Positions 17,780-26,489 of a stretch of DNA of 64,000 bases are shown here, one piece after another. Every line of letters starts with the position of its first letter. Position 1 is the first letter of the stretch. The stretch is taken from NCBI GenBank assembly GCA_015655975.1, contig DVEP01000038.1:50667-114666 (forward strand), read 5' to 3'. Below the pieces are notes generated by a model. It saw only the letters and a program-made list of their open reading frames with translations. It was not told the origin of the DNA and made no database searches. The translations under genes were made by a program, and so were the position numbers. This DNA is from Eubacterium sp. Lineage in GTDB: Bacteria; Bacillota; Clostridia; Oscillospirales; Acutalibacteraceae.

Positions 17780-19000
17780 ATGATTACACCAAGTGATATT
17801 ATCGACAAAAGATTTTCAACCGTAAAAGACGGTGGCTATGACGCTGCTGAAGTAAACGAGTTTCTTCAGGCGTGCGCTGAATCATACTCTGCCGTTGTTG
17901 AAGAAAACAAGCAGCTTTTCAGAAAAATGGAAATTCTTGCTAAAAAAATTGAAGAGTACAGAGATGAAGAAGACTCTATCAAGTCTGCACTTATCACTGC
18001 ACAGAAAACAGCAAACGCTATTACAAAGCAAGCAAAAGACGGCGCTGAAAGCGTGCTCACAGAGTCAACGGAAAAGGCTCAAAAAATAGTACAGGATGCA
18101 AAAGAAAAAGCAAACGGCATAGTAAAAGAAGCCGACGCGTACGCAAAAGGCGTAAGAGAAGAAAATCTTGAAGAAGCAGAGGCGATTATTTCAGCTGCGG
18201 AAATCAAGGCAAACGAAGCAATCAACGCTTCAAAAATTGTTTCAAAAAATATTATTGAAGAAGCAAAAACTCTTTCGGAAAATCTTGTGAGCAGTGCAAG
18301 GGAGAAAAAAGAAAAGTACGAAAATGTAATTGAAGAAATCAAGAGTGAGTCGCTCAGCATTAAAGAAAATTTGATTTCACTTTATGAAAGTCAGTTGGAA
18401 AAAATCAAAGACGCAATCAACTTTGAAAACAACGGCGACAACTATTCTGTTGACGAGTCGGAATACAATTCTGTTTTGGAAAAAGTGAACAAGTTTGAAG
18501 CAGAAGAAATAGAAATTGAACAATTAGATGTAAAAGAAACTCAGACAGAAGAAGATGAACAGTCTGTCGAAGAAGAAACTGCTGAAGAAATTGTTGAAGA
18601 AACAGAAAAAGAAATCGAAAAACCAAATGTTAAAGAAACAAACTATTTTGCAAATGAAAATGCAGAAAACGATTTTTCTTTTTCAAATGAAAGAAACGAA
18701 TCAAATACTTCTGTTGAAGCAGATGTTCAAACTGCAATTAACGATTTTTCAACCAACGAGATTACCCCTGTTCGAAACACAGGAAAATCTACAATAGAAA
18801 TTTTAGACGACGATGAGGACGACGATGACATTCTTCAAAAAGAAACACCGTCAATTGAAGATTTCGGTTCTATCTTCGGTACAAATGAAGTAACTGAAAG
18901 AACAACGGAAAAAATTTCACTCATTCCGCCTGAAGATGACAACGATGAAAATGACGATGATGAACCTAAATTTAAAGGTTTTTTTAAAAAGAAAAGATAA
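17780..19000 (+). CDS. divIVA: DivIVA-domain protein with long acidic tail
   Basis: About 406 aa. The N-terminal DivIVA domain (ITPSDIIDKRFSTVKDGGYD, then EVNEFLQ) targets curved membrane at poles and septa. A long coiled coil with Ala/Lys/Glu-rich repeats covers about 30-215. The remaining 190 residues are acidic and low-complexity (Glu, Asp, Asn), ending in a basic FKGFFKKKR. The start ATG at 17780 follows AGAGGAGA. The tail is longer than in Bacillus DivIVA (about 164 aa), as in many Clostridia. It is the last division gene before ileS, which starts 31 nt later. Confidence 0.9.
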   Translation: MITPSDIIDKRFSTVKDGGYDAAEVNEFLQACAESYSAVVEENKQLFRKMEILAKKIEEYRDEEDSIKSALITAQKTANAITKQAKDGAESVLTESTEKAQKIVQDAKEKANGIVKEADAYAKGVREENLEEAEAIISAAEIKANEAINASKIVSKNIIEEAKTLSENLVSSAREKKEKYENVIEEIKSESLSIKENLISLYESQLEKIKDAINFENNGDNYSVDESEYNSVLEKVNKFEAEEIEIEQLDVKETQTEEDEQSVEEETAEEIVEETEKEIEKPNVKETNYFANENAENDFSFSNERNESNTSVEADVQTAINDFSTNEITPVRNTGKSTIEILDDDEDDDDILQKETPSIEDFGSIFGTNEVTERTTEKISLIPPEDDNDENDDDEPKFKGFFKKKR

Positions 19001-19031
19001 ATCAATCCAATAGTTAGGAGCTTTTAGAAAT

Positions 19032-21821
19032 ATGGATTATAATAAAACACTTAATTTGCCAAAAACCGAATTTCCTATGAGAGCGTCTTTGCCGCAAAGA
19101 GAACCGCTTATTCTTGAAGAATGGGAAAAACACAATCTTTACAAGAAATTGATGGAAGTAAACGATTCTAAACCTCTTTTCGTTCTTCACGATGGCCCGC
19201 CTTATGCAAACGGCGACATTCATATCGGTCATGCGCTCAATAAGACGCTCAAAGACTTTATTGTGCGCTATAAGAATATGACAGGTTTTAAATCACCTTA
19301 TGTTCCGGGTTGGGATACTCACGGTCTTCCTACCGAATTGGCAGCAAGAAAAAAAGCAGGCATTTCTGCCGATTCAACAATTTCCGATGTTGAACTTCGT
19401 AAAATTTGCCGTGATACAGCGCTCGGATATGTTGATATTCAGAAAAAATCTTTCAAGCGTCTCGGTGTAATAGGCGAATGGGATAATCCGTATATCACTC
19501 TTACAAAAGATTTTGAAGCAGAGCAGATTAAGATTTTTGCTTCAATGGCTTCAAAAGGATATATTTATAAAGGTCTTAAACCTGTTTATTGGTGCCCTGA
19601 TTGTAAAACTGCACTTGCAGAGGCAGAAATTGAGTATGCAAACGACCCTTGCCATTCAATCTATGTTAAGTTCAATGTAACGGACGATCTCGGCAAACTT
19701 ACTGCTATGGGCGCAGACCTTTCAAAAACATATTTTGTAATTTGGACAACAACAACTTGGACACTTCCTGCCAATGTTGCTATATGTGTCGGTCCGAATT
19801 TTGAATATTCACTCATCAAGTGCGACGGAGAATTCTATGTAATGGCTTCAGAACTTGTTTCTTCCGCTATGGAAGACGCGGGAAAAACAGACTATGAAGT
19901 TGTTGGTACAATTAACGGTGCGGAACTTGAATATATGAAAACTCAGCACCCGTTCATTGACCGTACTTCACTTGTAATTGTCGGCGACCATGTAACTTTG
20001 GAAAGCGGTACAGGTTGTGTACACACAGCTCCCGGTCACGGTGTTGATGACTTTATTGTTTGTAAAAACTATCCTGAAATTCCTGTTGTTGTTCCTGTTG
20101 ACGAAAACGGTGTCCTCACAGAAGAAGCAGGTCAGTTTGCAGGACTTAAAACAGACGATGCAAATAAACCGATAGCAATGCACCTTGAAGAAATCGGCGC
20201 ACTTTTTGCAATCAAAAAGATTGAGCACCAGTATCCGCACTGTTGGCGTTGTCATAACCCAATCATATTCAGAGCAACAAGTCAGTGGTTCTGTTCTGTT
20301 GACGCTTTCAAAAAAGACGCAGTTGCCGAAACAGAAAAAGTTAAATGGTTCCCTGAATGGGGTAAAGACCGTATGCAGTCAATGCTTCTTGATCGTGCAG
20401 ATTGGTGTATTTCAAGACAAAGAAAATGGGGCGTTCCTATTCCTGTTTTCTATTGTTCGGAGTGCGGTAAAGAAATCATCGACAATGACGCTATGATGAA
20501 TGTTTCAAAAATCTTTGCAGAAGAAGGCTCGGACGCTTGGTTTATCAGAGATGCAAAAGACTTTCTTCCTGAAGGTTTCAAGTGCCCTCATTGTCATTCT
20601 GATAAAGGTTTTGAAAAAGAAAAAGATATTATGGATGTTTGGTTTGACTCGGGTTCAACTCATGCGGCAGTTCTTTCAAGACCGTATCTTAAATACCCTG
20701 CAGATGTTTATCTTGAAGGTGCAGACCAGTACAGAGGTTGGTTCCAGTCTTCACTTTTGACTGCTGTTGCAACAGGTAAAGGCGCACCGTATAAAGAAAT
20801 CATTACACACGGCTGGACTGTTGACGGCGAAGGCAGAAAAATGAGCAAATCACTTGGTAACGGTATTGCTCCTCAAGATATTATTTCAAAATACGGAGCA
20901 GATATTTTGAGACTTTGGGTTGCTTCCTCGGACTATCATGCGGATGTTCGTGTAAGCCCTGAAATTCTTAAACAACTTTCAGACAATTACAGAAAAATCA
21001 GAAATACTGCCCGTTATTGTATCGGTAACCTTTACGATTTCAATCCTGATACAGATATGGTTGGCTTAGATGAACTTGAAGAACTCGATAAGTATGCTCT
21101 TATGAAACTTGACGAACTTCTTGAAACTGCAAGAGGCGGTTTTGAAGTTTATGAGTATCATACTGCCGCTCACGCAATTCATAACTTCTGCGTTGTAGAT
21201 ATGAGTAACTTCTATTTTGATGTTCTCAAAGACCGTCTTTACACATCTGCTCCTGCAAGCAAAACAAGAAGGGCCGCTCAAACTGTTTTGTACAAAGTTC
21301 TTGACGCGCTTACACTTTTGATGACTCCTATTCTTGCTTTTACGGCAGACGAAATATGGAAGTCTATGCCGCACGATTCTTCAAGAAATGCAGAATCTCC
21401 GTTGTTCAATGAAATTCCGAAGCCTGAATTTATCGAGGCTGACGCTGAATTTATGAACAAGTGGGATAGAATTCACTCTGTAAGAGAAGATGTGCAAAAA
21501 GCACTTGAACTTGCAAGAAATGAAAAGAAAATCGGTAAATCTCTTGAAGCAAAAGTTACTCTTTTCGCAGACGGAGAACTCCTTGAATTTTTAAACGGCG
21601 TTGAAGACTCGCTTGCAGAAATCTTTATCGTAAGCGAAGTTGAAGTTGCACAGGGCAAGGGCGACTTTGCAGGAAATGTAGAGGGCCTTTCTGTAAGCAT
21701 CTCAAAAGCCGAAGGCGAAAAATGCGAGCGTTGCTGGACATTCAGCAAAACTGTAGGTGAGTGCAGTGAACATCCTACACTTTGCGCAAAGTGTGCAGCT
21801 GTTATCAAAGAAATGGAATAA
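19032..21821 (+). CDS. ileS: Isoleucyl-tRNA synthetase
   Basis: 929 aa class I synthetase, of normal length. The HIGH motif is in YANGDIHIGHALNKT (near 57-71) and KMSKS in GRKMSKSLGN (near 600). The CP1 editing domain has WTTTTWTLPANVA. The C-terminal zinc finger is complete: CERCWTF and CAKC. An RBS (TAGGAG) precedes the ATG. There is no T-box leader, since divIVA ends only 31 nt upstream, so expression probably depends on the operon. Confidence 0.97.
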   Translation: MDYNKTLNLPKTEFPMRASLPQREPLILEEWEKHNLYKKLMEVNDSKPLFVLHDGPPYANGDIHIGHALNKTLKDFIVRYKNMTGFKSPYVPGWDTHGLPTELAARKKAGISADSTISDVELRKICRDTALGYVDIQKKSFKRLGVIGEWDNPYITLTKDFEAEQIKIFASMASKGYIYKGLKPVYWCPDCKTALAEAEIEYANDPCHSIYVKFNVTDDLGKLTAMGADLSKTYFVIWTTTTWTLPANVAICVGPNFEYSLIKCDGEFYVMASELVSSAMEDAGKTDYEVVGTINGAELEYMKTQHPFIDRTSLVIVGDHVTLESGTGCVHTAPGHGVDDFIVCKNYPEIPVVVPVDENGVLTEEAGQFAGLKTDDANKPIAMHLEEIGALFAIKKIEHQYPHCWRCHNPIIFRATSQWFCSVDAFKKDAVAETEKVKWFPEWGKDRMQSMLLDRADWCISRQRKWGVPIPVFYCSECGKEIIDNDAMMNVSKIFAEEGSDAWFIRDAKDFLPEGFKCPHCHSDKGFEKEKDIMDVWFDSGSTHAAVLSRPYLKYPADVYLEGADQYRGWFQSSLLTAVATGKGAPYKEIITHGWTVDGEGRKMSKSLGNGIAPQDIISKYGADILRLWVASSDYHADVRVSPEILKQLSDNYRKIRNTARYCIGNLYDFNPDTDMVGLDELEELDKYALMKLDELLETARGGFEVYEYHTAAHAIHNFCVVDMSNFYFDVLKDRLYTSAPASKTRRAAQTVLYKVLDALTLLMTPILAFTADEIWKSMPHDSSRNAESPLFNEIPKPEFIEADAEFMNKWDRIHSVREDVQKALELARNEKKIGKSLEAKVTLFADGELLEFLNGVEDSLAEIFIVSEVEVAQGKGDFAGNVEGLSVSISKAEGEKCERCWTFSKTVGECSEHPTLCAKCAAVIKEME

Positions 21822-21882
21822 TCAGTTAAACGGGGACAGATTTTTCTGCCCCCGAACGCATTTTAAATATCGGAGTGATTAT

Positions 21883-22371
21883 GTGAATAAAAAAGTGGGC
21901 GCAACGCTTACAATTATAATTTTAACGGTGATTGACCAAGTTACAAAATATTTTGCATCTGAAAATCTGTATCCCGACAAAGTTGCAGATTTTATCCCGG
22001 GAGTAGTTCAGTTCAGGTACGCTGAAAATACAGGTATGGCGTTTAGTCTGCTTGAAAATTCAAGGTGGTTTTTTATAGTTGTTACTGCCGTTGCCTGCAT
22101 AGCTATGCTGGTGTATCTGTACTTTTTCAAGTGCAGTTCGTACTGGCTGTATTGGAGTATTGTGGTTGTTGTTTCAGGCGGTATAGGAAATATGATTGAC
22201 CGTGTTTTGTACGGTTTTGTCATAGATTTTATTGAGCCGACTTTTGTTGACTTCGCAATTTTTAATTTCGCAGACTGTCTTGTAACTGTGGGCGCCGTGT
22301 CTTTAATCTCGTATCTTGTTTTTGATTTGATTAAAGATATGAAAAAAGAAAAAGGTAAAAATAATGAGTGA
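21883..22371 (+). CDS. lspA: Lipoprotein signal peptidase II
   Basis: About 162 aa inner-membrane aspartyl peptidase that cleaves prolipoproteins before the lipidated Cys. The GTG at 21883 is chosen because CGGAG precedes it and the first membrane helix follows at once. The two catalytic Asp regions are GNMIDRVLYG and FAIFNFADC, with NTGMAFSL upstream. Four membrane segments are apparent. The gene overlaps the next one by 8 nt. Substrates in this window would include the Cys lipoprotein at 50077-51159. Confidence 0.94.
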   Translation: MNKKVGATLTIIILTVIDQVTKYFASENLYPDKVADFIPGVVQFRYAENTGMAFSLLENSRWFFIVVTAVACIAMLVYLYFFKCSSYWLYWSIVVVVSGGIGNMIDRVLYGFVIDFIEPTFVDFAIFNFADCLVTVGAVSLISYLVFDLIKDMKKEKGKNNE

Positions 22372-23296
22372 AGAATTAAATTTTACCGTAACGGAAAATG
22401 AAAAAGGCATACGAATAGACAAAGTTGTTGCGCTTTTTACAAACCGTTTTTCAAGAAATGCAGTTGCCAATTATATCAGTAACGGAAATCTTTTGGTAAA
22501 CGGAGTCGGTGTAGGTAAAAACTATAAAGTCAAAATCGGCGATGAAATAGATATTTGCCCTCCCGAGCCTGTAATGTTGAAGTTGGAGCCTCAGAATATT
22601 TCTCTCGATATTGTCTATGAAGACAGCGATTTGCTCGTTGTCAATAAACCGAAGGGTATGGTTGTTCATCCTGCACCGGGAAACTATGACGGTACACTTG
22701 TCAATGCACTTTTGTATCACTGTGGCAGAGAAAATCTTTCTACGGTAAATTCTGAGTTCAGACCCGGTATTGTGCACAGAATAGATAAGGATACGAGCGG
22801 TTTGCTGATTGTCGCAAAGACAGACTTTGCACATATTTCACTTGCTCAGCAGATTAAAGAGCATAGTTTTAACCGCTGCTATGAAGCAGTTGCCTACGGA
22901 CATTTCAAAGAGGACGAGGGTACAATAGATTTGCCGATAGGCAGAGATAAAAATGATAGAAAAAAAATGGCGGTTACAGATACAAATTCAAGAAACGCCG
23001 TTACACATTTTACAGTAAAAGAAAGGTTTGACAATTTCACATATTTGCGACTTCGTCTTGAAACGGGCAGAACTCATCAAATTCGAGTTCATCTTGCAAA
23101 CAGGGGAAATGCAATCGCAGGCGACAGTGTTTACGGGCCTAAAAAAGTAATCAAGTCTTTAAACGGTCAGTGTTTGCACGCAAAAATGATTGGTTTTGTT
23201 CATCCGAGAACAAATGAATATATGGAATTTGAAAGTGAACTTCCCGAATATTTTTCAAATTTTTTAGACAAACTAAGAAAAACAGACAGGAGGTAA
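22364..23296 (+). CDS. RluD-family rRNA pseudouridine synthase
   Basis: 310 aa with an N-terminal S4 RNA-binding domain and the RluA-type catalytic core. The catalytic Asp is in GIVHRIDKDTSGLLIVAK; other motifs are NKPKGMVVHPAPG and ETGRTHQIRVHL. This matches the RluD/YlyB type that sits next to lspA in many Firmicutes. The target uridine (RluD positions in helix 69 of 23S rRNA, or another) cannot be assigned from sequence. It overlaps lspA by 8 nt and precedes nfo. Confidence 0.92.
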   Translation: MSEELNFTVTENEKGIRIDKVVALFTNRFSRNAVANYISNGNLLVNGVGVGKNYKVKIGDEIDICPPEPVMLKLEPQNISLDIVYEDSDLLVVNKPKGMVVHPAPGNYDGTLVNALLYHCGRENLSTVNSEFRPGIVHRIDKDTSGLLIVAKTDFAHISLAQQIKEHSFNRCYEAVAYGHFKEDEGTIDLPIGRDKNDRKKMAVTDTNSRNAVTHFTVKERFDNFTYLRLRLETGRTHQIRVHLANRGNAIAGDSVYGPKKVIKSLNGQCLHAKMIGFVHPRTNEYMEFESELPEYFSNFLDKLRKTDRR

Positions 23297-23299
23297 TGT

Positions 23300-24130
23300 A
23301 TGTTTACTATAGGTGCGCATCTTTCAGCGTCTAAAGGCTATATGGCTATGTTAAAACAGGCGCTTGAAATAGATGCAAATACATTTCAGTTCTTCACGAG
23401 AAATCCTCGCGGAGGCAAAGCAAAAGATATAGATGAAAAAGATGTTGCTGATTTTTTGAAAACTGCAAAAGAGGTGAATTTCGGCACCATTCTCGCACAT
23501 GCACCATACACTCTCAACTGCTGTTCCGCAACAGAAAGTACAAGAGAGTTCGCAATAAATACATTTGCAGATGATTTAAAAAGAATGGAGTATGTTCCGA
23601 ACAATTTGTACAATTTTCATCCGGGCTCTCATGTCGGACAGGGAAGTGAAAAAGGCATAGAATTGATAGCGGACGCACTCAATACAGTTTTGTTTCCTGA
23701 AATGACCACAACTGTTTTGCTTGAAACAATGGCCGGCAAGGGCAGTGAAGTAGGGCGTTCTTTTGAAGAATTAAGAGCAATCATTGACAGAGTAGAATTG
23801 TCAGATAAGCTCGGAGTTTGTCTTGACACTTGTCATATCAATGACGCGGGGTACGATGTTGTAAATGATTTTGACGGTGTGCTTGAAGAGTTTGACAAAG
23901 TTATAGGACTTGACAGACTTAAAGCAATTCATTTGAACGACTCGAAAAATCCTTTGGGAGCGCACAAAGACAGACACGAAAAAATCGGCGAAGGTTTTAT
24001 CGGTCTGGATGCAATAGAGAAAATAATAAATAACAAGTATGTAAAAGACTTGCCGTTTTTTCTTGAAACACCGAACGAAATCGACGGATACGCAAAAGAA
24101 ATCAAACTCCTGCGTTCGTTGTATAAGTAA
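23300..24130 (+). CDS. nfo: Endonuclease IV (AP endonuclease)
   Basis: 276 aa zinc-dependent AP endonuclease for base excision repair. Family signatures read in order: IGAHLSASKGY at the N-terminus, FNFHPGSHVGQG-like YNFHPGSHVGQG, LLETMAGKG, LGVCLDTCHINDAGYD and HLNDSKNPLGAHKDRHEKIG. The His, Glu and Asp ligands of the three zinc ions lie in these motifs. AGGAGGTA precedes the ATG. It ends the long co-directional run that began at miaB, and a strong terminator follows. Confidence 0.96.
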   Translation: MFTIGAHLSASKGYMAMLKQALEIDANTFQFFTRNPRGGKAKDIDEKDVADFLKTAKEVNFGTILAHAPYTLNCCSATESTREFAINTFADDLKRMEYVPNNLYNFHPGSHVGQGSEKGIELIADALNTVLFPEMTTTVLLETMAGKGSEVGRSFEELRAIIDRVELSDKLGVCLDTCHINDAGYDVVNDFDGVLEEFDKVIGLDRLKAIHLNDSKNPLGAHKDRHEKIGEGFIGLDAIEKIINNKYVKDLPFFLETPNEIDGYAKEIKLLRSLYK

Positions 24131-24160
24131 AAATATCTTGCTAATTGATTCTTTTTATAA

Positions 24161-24203
24161 AAATAACAACAGAAAGATTTTTCTTCTCTGTTGTTATTTT
24201 TTT
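24161..24203 (+). terminator. Terminator of the miaB-nfo run
   Basis: Stem AAATAACAACAGA / TCTGTTGTTATTT with a T run after it, 30 nt after the nfo stop. Confidence 0.9.
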
Positions 24204-24212
24204 ACTTTTATA

Positions 24213-24242
24213 TCGCAAGTTCTTGCGAATTTTGCTTATAAT
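24213..24242 (+). promoter_or_regulatory. Candidate operator and -10 box of the XRE gene
   Basis: A 7 bp perfect inverted repeat, TCGCAAG-TT-CTTGCGA, occupies 24213-24228. A consensus -10 TATAAT follows at 24237-24242. The dyad lies where the -35 box should be, and no good -35 is seen. This would suit autoregulation by the small HTH protein encoded 60 nt downstream. Confidence 0.55.
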
Positions 24243-24302
24243 ATTGACAAAACAGGCAATTAAATGCATAATAAATTTAGGCTTAAATTAGAGGTGCGTA
24301 GT

Positions 24303-24515
24303 ATGAGAATAAGTTATAAAAAACTATGGATAATGCTTGTGGAAAAAGAAATTTCTCAAGCTACGCTGAGAAAAGATTTGAACATTGCAACCGGCACAAT
24401 GACAAAATTACGCAGAAACGAAGAAGTTGCATTATCCATTCTTTTGCGTATATGTGAATATTTAGACTGCAATATCGGTGATATTTGTGATGCAGTTAAG
24501 GAAGAAGTAAAATAG
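24303..24515 (+). CDS. Small XRE/Cro-type HTH regulator
   Basis: 70 aa, nearly only a helix-turn-helix domain (SYKKLWIMLVEKEISQATLR, then the recognition region NIATGTMTKLRRNEEV). It resembles the YozG-like group of minimal Cro/CI regulators. The ATG at 24303 is preferred over the one at 24264 because GAGGTG lies upstream and the HTH fold begins at once. A dyad-symmetric site overlaps its promoter. It is followed by the zinc-ribbon/SPFH cluster in the same direction and could control it. Confidence 0.82.
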   Translation: MRISYKKLWIMLVEKEISQATLRKDLNIATGTMTKLRRNEEVALSILLRICEYLDCNIGDICDAVKEEVK

Positions 24516-24552
24516 CATTTTTTAATATATGTTTGTTTAGGAGAAAGAAAAA

Positions 24553-25683
24553 ATGGCATATTGTGTGAATTGTGGTGGAGAAATTCCTGAAGGAGCAAAT
24601 TTTTGCGTATATTGTGGAAAGAAAATAGATAAAATTCAATTAAATAAAGAAGAAAGGCGGACAGAGTATGTAGGGAAAATATATAAATGTCCTTTGTGTG
24701 GAAAAGAAATACCGTCATTTACGGCTATTTGTCCTGCCTGTGGTCATGAGATTAATTCGGCAGAAAACTCAAGTAACTTAACTTACTTTATTAGACAAGT
24801 GGAGTTTTGTGAAAAATTGATTGCTGAGAATCAATCAATAGGTAAAAATAATTTTGATATTTGGAGTGTTTTAAAGAGAATAATTTGGATAATACTCAAT
24901 GTATTCTTTTTTTGTATTCCTTTAGTTATACGAACATCTTTGATTTTAATAAAGATTAATTCAACGCCAAAATTATCCAAAGAAGAAAGACAACTGGCTA
25001 ATCTTATAGAAAATTTTTCTTTTCCAAATGACAGAGAAAGTATTTTAAGTGCTTTAATGTTTGCAAAAGAAAAAATAGACTTTATATCTAAAGAAACTAT
25101 AAATCAAAAAACTGCATATTGGATGCGACTTTGGTGTTCAAAAGCAGAACAGTTGAAACAAAAATCAGATATTTTATTTCCTAATGATGATATTGTTGAG
25201 CACACTTACAATGAGATTATTACAGATAAAAGTCGGGTTAATAAAACTATCAAGATAAAAGCTTCAATAGGAATTGTTGTATTTACCGTTATAATTTCTT
25301 TTTTTATATATATTTGTTTTATACAAGAAGACAAAACCGTCGACAAAGATTACAGTGCTACTTTTGAAATGCAAAATACAGGTCTGTTTGCAGAGTTGCC
25401 TATTCCAGATACAAATAATGGTAAAATCGTTTATGAAAGTGAACAGCAAATTAATATTGAACTATATAATATTTCCGATGATGAATATGAAGATTATGTA
25501 AAAAAATGTCGTGAAGAAGGCTATTCAAATGATATTACTAAAACAGACAGCACATTTTATGCAACTGACAGTGAAGGATATAATTTAAACATTTTTTATG
25601 ACAGCAAAGAGGATATTTTAAATGTTTATGTTAATTCATATAATTTGACTGAAAATAAAACTAGTTCAGTGGACAATAATTGA
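24553..25683 (+). CDS. Zinc-ribbon membrane protein A
   Basis: 376 aa. Two N-terminal zinc ribbons are visible: CVNCGGEIPEGANFCVYCG and CPLCGKEIPSFTAICPACG. A hydrophobic stretch near 115-135 and a clear membrane helix near 230-250 follow, leaving about 120 residues beyond it that are polar and acidic. The segment NFSFPNDRESIL near 153-164 is shared with the next gene, so the two are paralogs. Base composition is more AT-rich than the preceding operon. Similar two-ribbon proteins accompany SPFH proteins in Firmicutes; function is unknown. Confidence 0.8.
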   Translation: MAYCVNCGGEIPEGANFCVYCGKKIDKIQLNKEERRTEYVGKIYKCPLCGKEIPSFTAICPACGHEINSAENSSNLTYFIRQVEFCEKLIAENQSIGKNNFDIWSVLKRIIWIILNVFFFCIPLVIRTSLILIKINSTPKLSKEERQLANLIENFSFPNDRESILSALMFAKEKIDFISKETINQKTAYWMRLWCSKAEQLKQKSDILFPNDDIVEHTYNEIITDKSRVNKTIKIKASIGIVVFTVIISFFIYICFIQEDKTVDKDYSATFEMQNTGLFAELPIPDTNNGKIVYESEQQINIELYNISDDEYEDYVKKCREEGYSNDITKTDSTFYATDSEGYNLNIFYDSKEDILNVYVNSYNLTENKTSSVDNN

Positions 25684-25754
25684 CAAAATATGATTAAATT
25701 ATCTCTTAAATATGGTTGAAGAGTTAAAATAAAAATATGTAAGGAGAAAAAATA

Positions 25755-26453
25755 ATGTCGTTTTGTATGAATTGTGGTCAACAACTCGATGACAAGGCTA
25801 AATTCTGTTCTAATTGTGGGAAAGAAGTGGGAATAGCACAAAATGAGGTAAATAGTCAAAGGAAAACAATATATGAGGGCGAGTTACATAAATGTCCAAA
25901 TTGTGGAGAATTGCTGAATTCATTTGTATTAAATTGTCCGTCATGTGGATATGAACTTAGAGGAAGTCATGCAATAAATTCAGTAAGAGAATTGGCATAT
26001 AAATTAGAAACTATTGAAAATTCAAGAGAAGAAATAAAAACTTACTCTATTGTTGGAAAATTATATGGAAGCGACGGAAAGTTAGGTAAAACAGATGAGC
26101 AAAAAATAAGTTTGATTCGTAATTTTTCTATTCCCAATACAAAGGAAGATATTTTGGAGTTTATAATTCTTGCGGCATCAAACATAGATTTGAAATTGTA
26201 TGGATTAGGGAATCAAGGGGTTATAACAGCCTCTCAGCGAGCCGTCTCAGATGCGTGGCTTGCAAAATTTGAGCAGGCATATCAGAAAGCACAGGTCGCA
26301 TTTGGTGTGACTCCAGAATTTCTAAATATCAGGGAAATCTATGATGGCAAAATGAAAGAATTAAAACGGAAGAAATTACAGATACCTATGCTTGTAGTAG
26401 GGATTATTATGATAGCCATATTTCCCTGGATTCTCGTTTTGTTATTTAGTTGA
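25755..26453 (+). CDS. Zinc-ribbon membrane protein B, paralog of A
   Basis: 232 aa with the same plan as its neighbour: two zinc ribbons (CMNCGQQLDDKAKFCSNCG and CPNCGELLNSFVLNCPSCG), a middle helical domain carrying NFSIPNTKEDILEF, and a single membrane helix at the very C-terminus (about 210-232). The domain in the middle aligns by eye with protein A, so this is a tandem duplication with different tails. It would be tail-anchored with the ribbons in the cytoplasm. An AAGGAG RBS lies upstream. It precedes the SPFH gene by 36 nt. Confidence 0.8.
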   Translation: MSFCMNCGQQLDDKAKFCSNCGKEVGIAQNEVNSQRKTIYEGELHKCPNCGELLNSFVLNCPSCGYELRGSHAINSVRELAYKLETIENSREEIKTYSIVGKLYGSDGKLGKTDEQKISLIRNFSIPNTKEDILEFIILAASNIDLKLYGLGNQGVITASQRAVSDAWLAKFEQAYQKAQVAFGVTPEFLNIREIYDGKMKELKRKKLQIPMLVVGIIMIAIFPWILVLLFS

Positions 26454-26489
26454 TTATATAATATAAATTTTCAAGGAGAAAGGACTATT

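Noticed and set aside
18417..18626. Leu/Phe-rich frame on the strand opposite divIVA
   Set aside because: Low-complexity antisense of the Glu-rich coiled coil; no RBS and no independent support.
19001..19031. T-box leader expected before ileS
   Set aside because: divIVA ends 31 nt upstream, which leaves no room for a T-box; no T-box sequence is present.
21833..21854. Hairpin between ileS and lspA as terminator
   Set aside because: The arms GGGGACAG and CTGCCCCC pair imperfectly and no T run follows, so it is weak evidence for termination inside the operon.
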